The notes beneath the pieces were generated by a model that searched no databases, was not told the DNA's origin, and worked only from the letters and a program-made list of their open reading frames with translations. A DNA stretch of 64,000 bases from Sciurus carolinensis. Its lineage: Eukaryota; Chordata; Mammalia; Rodentia; Sciuridae. Position numbers and translations under genes: made by a program. Below, one piece after another: positions 58,104 through 64,000 of the stretch. The DNA lies in contig NC_062217.1 of assembly GCF_902686445.1 (NCBI RefSeq), positions 172,740,598 to 172,804,597 on the forward strand, given 5' to 3'. Each line of letters starts with the position of its first letter. Position 1 is the first letter of the stretch.

Positions 58104-60829
58104 ATGGACAGTGGACAGCCTGGTGTCCAGCAAAGGTGCTTCCCATCCCCACAGCTTCCTTGCACTGCTCTGGAACTTTTAGTTGGTGTGTGTAGACATG
58201 ACACACTTTCCCATTTGGAGGGTCAGCTCAGAATCTAAGGCACTTTTTGATGCTTGTTAAATGTATCTTCTTTTCACTATTACTTGATATTTCATGGGCA
58301 GGAGGGTCAGGTGTCTTCATCCGTCTGCAGCCCTATGGGCCACAGGACACTTTCCCAGCACTGGTCCAGGCACTGTGTTCGATTCAGAAGGGGGCCTTCC
58401 TGGGGCTCCCTCCCCCTGCCATGCTCCCCGGCCTGCAGGCCCCACTCCTCTGTTCTGCTGCTCAGGATGCCCTCTGTCCTCTTCAATCCAGCTTCCCACT
58501 GCACCCCTGTACTCGAGTGGTGGGGGACTGGTCCGTCCTGGTCCTTAGAGCAGCTCTGCAAATGCCAGTTCTCCCATCACCACGGGCAGGGCTGTATGAA
58601 AACCAGCAGAGTGATGGTGCCCTTACGCAGGGACACAGATGGTCAGTCCCTGCATGGAGCAAAGCAGCAAAAGTGTCCTTATCGGGTGGCCTCATTTTGG
58701 GGGCTGAGTAGTTGGGCTGGTACCAGGGACAAGAACGCGGGAGACGTTGAGGCTCCAGAGCTAATTTCAACTCTGTACCCTGAGAGTGGCAAAAAGCAGT
58801 TGGAAACCTACCGTGGTTTATTAGTTCGGGATAATCTGGGGGAGACAAATAATCCAGTAGAAGCAAATATATCCCTGTGCAACTCACGCTGGGCTTTCAA
58901 ACTCGGTTAACCTGTGCGTATTGAGAAGGTGCAGAAGGAAGAGCTTTGTGCTGTCTACTTGGTAGGAATTGATGGAATCCCACAGGGTCCCTGTCTTAAC
59001 TGTTGGTGACCTAGTTGGGGGAGGAAAGGCTTGCATGCCGAGCCCTGTGCAGTCCTGCTTTGCCTTCACGTGCATCGATGTCACGAGAGCAGAGCCTTGG
59101 TGGCTATGAGAGCTGGTGGTGGAAGGCTGCTGGGACAAGCGCCAGTTCAAGAGACTGTGAGGTAGAGAGAGACCTGGAGGGGTGCAGGCGAGAACCAAGA
59201 GCATCTCAGGGCGGGGAGTGGAGACGTGAAAAGCAAGGAGATCGCAGGCGTGCTTGGAGGGCCACGCCAAAGCCCGGCACCCAGGGGAGCCCTTGTGCAC
59301 GAGGAGGGTCCTGGGAGCTGGAGGGGGGCCTGCCCGATGGATGCTAGGCCCCAGCTGCAGAGGGACCTGCAGCGACACACAGCAGAGGCCGCAGGGTGTG
59401 CGGGACAGGTGCTCCTGAGAGGCGAGAGGCAGGGGCAGGCCTCAGCAGGGGTGGGAATGGCAGGGGCCAGAGACTCAGGAAGAAGAGGCCTGGGGACCTT
59501 GTGGCTGCCGGAGAACAAGGGTGGCAGGCTGGGCAGGCGAGGGGACGAGGAGTGGAGAGGAGACCCCAGCCTGCCCTGTGGTGTGAATCCTGTACCTGTG
59601 AAGAGCAGGGCACCTGGCCAGTGCACAGTCCCTGCCCACGGCACCGGGCAGCGCAGAGCTGGCAAAGGCCCCCAGGCCGTGCACACAAGCAGCCAGCAGC
59701 AGGAGCCGGGGCTGGGGCTCCGGCCTCTCCCCTCCCTGCTCCCTGAGCGCTGGGAGCCATTTTAATCCTTGTTGGCGGTCGCTGCACTGTGAGCAGTTCC
59801 ATTTGCTGGGAATGACCACTGAGAGTGGTGGCCAGGTAGAAAGGCCTGCGCGCGGGTGTGGGGAAGAACAGGGCGCCCGTGCTCGAGGACACTGAGTGAG
59901 ACCGGCCTGCGCCACACAGAAGCACCTGGCTGGGCGTCCTAACCCTGACGCGTGCACCTAGAGGCCTCAGCGGCCGGTGAATGACTTTAGAACCACAGCT
60001 GCGTTCTTCAGAGGACAGACCCTCCCCTAGAAGACCAGAGAAGCCTCGTGCCCGGTCCAGGATCCGGCCACCCATGTTGAACTGACCTATCGTGAACATT
60101 TCATGTGATTTTTATTGACATTTTTCTCTTCTGCGGGTCTCAGCTTAGCTCTACTGCAACTGTTTCATACTGAATTTTTCGTCAGAGAAGTGGCATTAGT
60201 AGTAATCAGGTGCCTGTTTTTAAGCAGGAAGGAGAGTGCTAATATCTAATGTGTAATAAAAACAAATTCTCAACTGAGCTCCAGACACCTCCGGGCCTGT
60301 AAGTGCCGCCCTAGGACTAGAAGAGGAGGGGACCCTCGGGGCTTCCCCTGGGAAACGGGTGTGGCACCTGGGCCCACACAGTCTCCTCTGCCACTGACCA
60401 CAGGGGGACTTGGTCTCCTCCTCAGAACGGGGAGTGAGGCTTCAGGGCTTGTAGAGGGGAGAGGCCAGCAAGGAGGGACTGAGGGCAGGAGGGGACTGAG
60501 GGCAAAGCCCCCTGGACAGTGGGCCGGGGCTGTCCCCTGGGGTGCTCTATTTTAAATGACTCTTCTAGGTGGTAAAACGTCCACGGCTTGAGGTTTCCCA
60601 GGTGAACCGCGTTGAAGTGCGTTATTCCGAGTCAGGACGTCCAGTCAGAGTGCTGTGCTGCCCCCACCCCTGTGTCTCCAGAACTTTCCACCTTTCCTAG
60701 CGGCAGCTCAGCACCCACCCGGCAGGAGGTCCCCACCCAGGCCCTGGGAACCCCCTTCCGCCTCCTGTCTCCAGCCTGCTCCTCCTCGAGGCCCAGGGCC
60801 TAAGCAGGATCACAGGACACATCTTTGAG
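58103..60829. other. GC-rich segment with long overlapping frames, no gene recognised
   Basis: Frames of 218 codons (+, 58254-58910), 179 codons (+, 59226-59765), 164 codons (-, 58884-59378) and 251 codons (-, 59344-60099) overlap each other. This is expected in GC-rich non-coding DNA, where stop codons are rare. The peptides are P/A/G/R-rich and domain-free. 60100-60300 is a short AT-rich unique stretch. Confidence 0.4.
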
Positions 60830-61290
60830 TCCAGCTTCTTTGGCTCAGCATAGCGGTTTCAACGTTCATCCGCGTTGTGACACCTGTCAGAATTACATTC
60901 CTCTTAAGGGCTGAAGGACGTTCCATCACATGTATCAGCAGTTTAAAGTACATCTGCTAGTGGGCGCCTGTTTGCGCCTCTGGCTGGGCGGTCGTGAGCA
61001 AGGCGGTGGTGGACGTTGGTGTTTAATCCTTGCTTTTAGCTTGTTTGCACCTAGAGGTGGAATCGTTGCTGACTCTGCATTTGGCTTTTGAGGAAACGCC
61101 ATGCCTGTTCCAAGTGGCTGTGCCCTTTCACCAGCAATGCTCCAGGGCTCCGTCTTCTCCACACCCCTGCCCACTCACCCCATCTTCCTTTCAGCTGTTG
61201 GGTGATGATCCTCCTGGTGCAAGTGAGGTGGTTGCTCCTTGGGTTTTAATTTGCATTGCCTCACTGACTTGAATATATCTTGGCTTTTTG
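60830..61290 (-). mobile_element. L1 ORF2 3'-region remnant
   Basis: Reverse-complement L1 landmarks in order: 'gggctgaaggacgttcca', 'cacctagaggtggaatcg', 'tttgaggaaacgccatgcc', 'ctttcaccagcaatgctcca', 'tctccacacccctgccc', 'tgatgatcctcctggtgcaa' and 'ttaatttgcattgcctcac'. More diverged than the copy at 62 kb, so an older insertion. Confidence 0.75.
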
Positions 61291-62179
61291 GTTGTAACTA
61301 CAGAGGAGTGGGAAACGGTACCCCTGCCCTGGTCTTTCCCAGTGAATCACTCCCTGCATCCTGACTAGTCTGAGCCCGAGAGCGGCAGCAGGGCCTCCTC
61401 CCCGAGAGATAGTGGGACCAGTGGGGGTGAGGCTGGGCCTTCCTGATGCAGGAGACCTTGAGGAGGGTTCCTGCCTCCCTGCAGGGCTGCAGTAGGGAGA
61501 CGCAGGCTCTCTGCTCCCTTCCCCCCCAGGTCCTGCTGTCCAGCTTTGGCCCCTGGGCTTACACCTTGGACCAGATAGTTTGCTGCTAGGAGCTGGCTTC
61601 TGGTTCTCTGAGCCATCCAACCCAGGAATGGCCTCAGCTTGCCAGCAGGCCTCCCTGGTTGGCAGAAGGGGGAGAGTGGTTCATGTCCTGGCACCTTGGG
61701 CTGGCATGGCCCTTGCTGCTCCAGAGGACTCCTGCCAAAGGTCTCTGCAACACTGTCACCTCCTCAGGCAATGCCAGCTCAGGTGTCAGCATTCACAACC
61801 CACTCTGTCCAGGACCCTGGGCCTGACACATGGACAGAGGGGCAGCAGCTGATTTCCAATCAGCCCAGCTCAGTCCTGCTTCGCCTACCACGAGCTGGGT
61901 TTGGAAAGGACTGGTTGATGGAGGATTCTGCATTTGCGGAGAAGCTGGGACCCCAACTGTGAAGTGCTGACCCTTGAAACTGGGCATTAAAGCAGTTTGG
62001 GGTGCATTGCTTCTGAGTTTCAGAATTCATAAAGCCTCCTCAGAGGAAGATGTCACCACCTAATGGATAAAATACCTGTACCCGTCTTGTGTCCTTATGA
62101 GACCTGCGAGGGCTGTGCTTTTATTGTCCAAAATTTGCACTCAGGTTGTGAAAGTCTTTTTTGTACGTTCTTTCTTTAG
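61291..62179. other. Unique sequence
   Basis: Overlapping 60-119 codon frames on both strands, no domain or repeat recognised. Confidence 0.4.
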
Positions 62180-63172
62180 TTTTTAGTTATACATGACAGT
62201 AGAATGTATTTTGACTTATTATACATACATGGAATATAACTTCCCATTTTTGTGGTTGTACATGATGTGAAGTTACACTGGTCATGTATTCACATCTGAA
62301 TATAGGAAAGTTATGTCTGATTCAGTCTATGTCTTTACCATTCCTACACCCTCTCCCTTCCTCCCGTTTCCCCCTGTCTAATCCAGTGAACCTCCACTTC
62401 CCCTCCTACTGTGTGTAACCTTACGCATATCACAGAGAACATAAGGCCTTTGTTTTTTTGGGATTGGCTTATTTCTCTTAGTGTGATAGTCTCCAGTTCC
62501 ATCCATTTACCTGCAAATACTGTAATTTTATTCTTCTTTATGGTAAAGTAATATTCCATTGTGTATAAGTACCATATTTTCTTTATCCATTCATTTACTG
62601 AAGGGAACCTAGGTTGGTTCCATAGCTTAGCTATTGTGAATTGAGCTGCTATGAACATTGATTTGGCCATGTCAGTATAGTGTGCTGATTTTAAGTCCTT
62701 TGTGTGTATCCCAAGGAGTGGGACAATTGGGTCAAATGGTGGTTCCATTCCACGTTTTCTGAGGAATCTCCATACTGCTTTCCAGAGTAGTTGCACCAAT
62801 TTGCAGTTCCATCAACAATGTATGAGTGTGCCTTTTCCCCCACATCCTCACCAACATTCGATGTTACTTGTATTCTTGATAACTGCTATTCGGACTGGAG
62901 TGAGATGCAATCTCAGTGTGGTTTTGATTTGCATTTCTCTAATTGCTAGTAATGTTGAACATTTTTTCATATATTTGTTGATCGATTGTATTTCTTCTTC
63001 TGTGACATGTCTGTTCAGTTCCTTTGCCCATTTATTGATCGGGTTATTTGTGCTTTTGGTGTTGAGCTTTTTGAGTTCTTTATGTATCCTGGAGATCAAT
63101 GCTCCATCTGAGGTGCAGGTGGCAAACATTTTTCCCATTCCCTAGGTTCTTTCTTCGTGTTCTTGATTGTTC
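62180..63172 (-). mobile_element. L1, 5'-truncated, squirrel-type 3' end
   Basis: The minus strand encodes the C-terminal part of L1 ORF2: 63138-62848 (includes NKWAKELNRH and LHLTPVRIAVIK) and, in the same frame, 62799-62344 (includes VWRFLRKRGMEPPFDP and YTMEYYFTIKKN). Two in-frame TGA codons (62848-62850, 62812-62814) separate the segments, so it is not functional. 62180-62340 is the 3' untranslated region, whose 'ttatacatgacagtagaatg' text is of a kind I associate with squirrel L1. The reverse transcriptase and endonuclease domains are absent through 5' truncation. Confidence 0.95.
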
Positions 63173-64000
63173 CCTAGCCAAAGTCTTGTCTTTAGATGAT
63201 GCTGTGTGTTCTCGAGGGTCATGGATTCACAGATGTGTCATCCCTAGTGAACATGGGACAGTCAAACACCATATCCCTGAATGCCTCCTGTTTGTTCCCA
63301 AAACCTGGCCAAGTTAAGGGAACAAGGGAAGCAATTCTGGGCCAGAAAGGGCAGATGTGGGTGCCCTGGAAGGACGCTGACTTTCTCAAGCACGCTGGGA
63401 TAAGGCAAGCTAGTGTTCTCTGTAGAAAGCCACTTTTGTGCATTAGTCCTGGTAGCTGCTCCTCAGGAGGCGGTCAGACAAGCAGCTCAGCAAGCTGCTG
63501 ACGACGTCACTGCTTCTGCAGCCTGACATAAACCCCTCTCTGAGGGGACGGGCACAGAACCGCGGGCACTGTGGAGAGTATACGTGTCCCTCATCCAGCC
63601 AGCCAGCTACCCCTGGGCAGTGCACCCTGTAGAGCGGAGGGCTGCTTCCTGGAGCACTGTGAGGGACAGGGGCGCCTCAGTCCATCACCCCAGCCTCCTC
63701 TTGGAGTAGTCACTGTTCCCTTGAAGGCATTCTCCAATAAGCCATTTGTCTCCCACGCTGTCTCTGGGCACTGTTTTTGATGTGTCTACCGCCTATCCCA
63801 CTGTTCTGGTACTGCCAGGCAGCAGCATGGTTGAAGGACAGGTGCCCTCACCCACCTGCCCTGGTGGAGGAGAAGGCACAGCTGCATGTACCTGCGCTTG
63901 CTCAGAATTCAGGAGCAGCTGCCTCTGTTGTTAGTATGTGGTCAGAGCTTGTGTGGGACCGGGGTTTACGGACTGGGCCTCCATCCTGGCTCATGTGGAG
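63173..64000. other. Unique sequence
   Basis: No repeat or exon was recognised up to the window edge. Short frames lie on both strands. Confidence 0.4.

Noticed and set aside
59344..60099. 251-codon minus-strand frame
   Set aside because: P/A/G/R-rich, overlapped by equally long plus-strand frames. Typical of GC-rich non-coding DNA.
1..64000. CRISPR arrays, rRNA, tRNA genes, operons or prokaryotic mobile elements
   Set aside because: None found. SINEs, MIRs, L1 and MaLR LTRs establish a mammalian nuclear genome. The tRNA-like segments belong to SINEs.

Overview
This is a mammalian nuclear genomic window, most likely from a squirrel-clade rodent (Sciuromorpha, probably Sciuridae). Four SINE copies have the two-part layout of B1-dID: a 7SL/B1-like half followed by a tRNA-like ID half with Pol III boxes and a tail. 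A 5'-truncated L1 at 62.2-63.2 kb carries a 3' untranslated region that I associate with squirrel/marmot genomes. Older repeats shared by all placental mammals (MIR, MLT1-type MaLR LTRs, L1M/HAL1-type LINE remnants) are scattered throughout. There are no bacterial features (operons, ribosome binding sites, CRISPR arrays) and no rRNA or tRNA gene.

No complete protein-coding gene can be supported. The many 60-300 codon open frames are unspliced chance frames: opposite-strand partners are often equally open, several cross repeats, and none shows a recognisable domain. I flag three spliced-exon candidates, none identified: a 170-nt exon at 17031-17200 (-), a 108-nt exon at 11023-11130 (+), and a frame-compatible pair at 56057-56167 and 55563-55671 (-).

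Layout. 0-4 kb: ancient LINE debris, a clear MIR and an MLT1-like LTR. 4-20 kb: mostly unique, alternating GC-rich stretches and AT-rich homeodomain-motif-rich blocks, with microsatellites. 20-26 kb: a perfect 13-bp inverted repeat, a minus-strand old L1, then three minus-strand B1-dID SINEs. 26-30 kb: a GATA-motif block, then about 2 kb of very old L1/HAL1 sequence. 30-37 kb: unique sequence, an old L1 and an L1 split by an MLT1 LTR. 37-50 kb: mainly unique, with MIR pieces, an inverted-orientation MLT1 LTR, an L1M 3' end and CpG-dense spots. 50-54 kb: another LTR, a decayed class I endogenous retrovirus pol remnant and a SINE. 55-58 kb: the exon-pair candidate and an A-rich tract ending in a 44-bp (AC)n. 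58-64 kb: a GC-rich segment and two minus-strand L1 pieces.

My overall reading is an intergenic or deep-intronic regulatory landscape: very few lineage-specific SINEs, and repeated unique blocks with dense TAATTA, GATA, POU-octamer and TCF/LEF-like motifs. That reading is inference. Repeat calls rest on recall of consensus sequences, with no search run, so boundaries are approximate.
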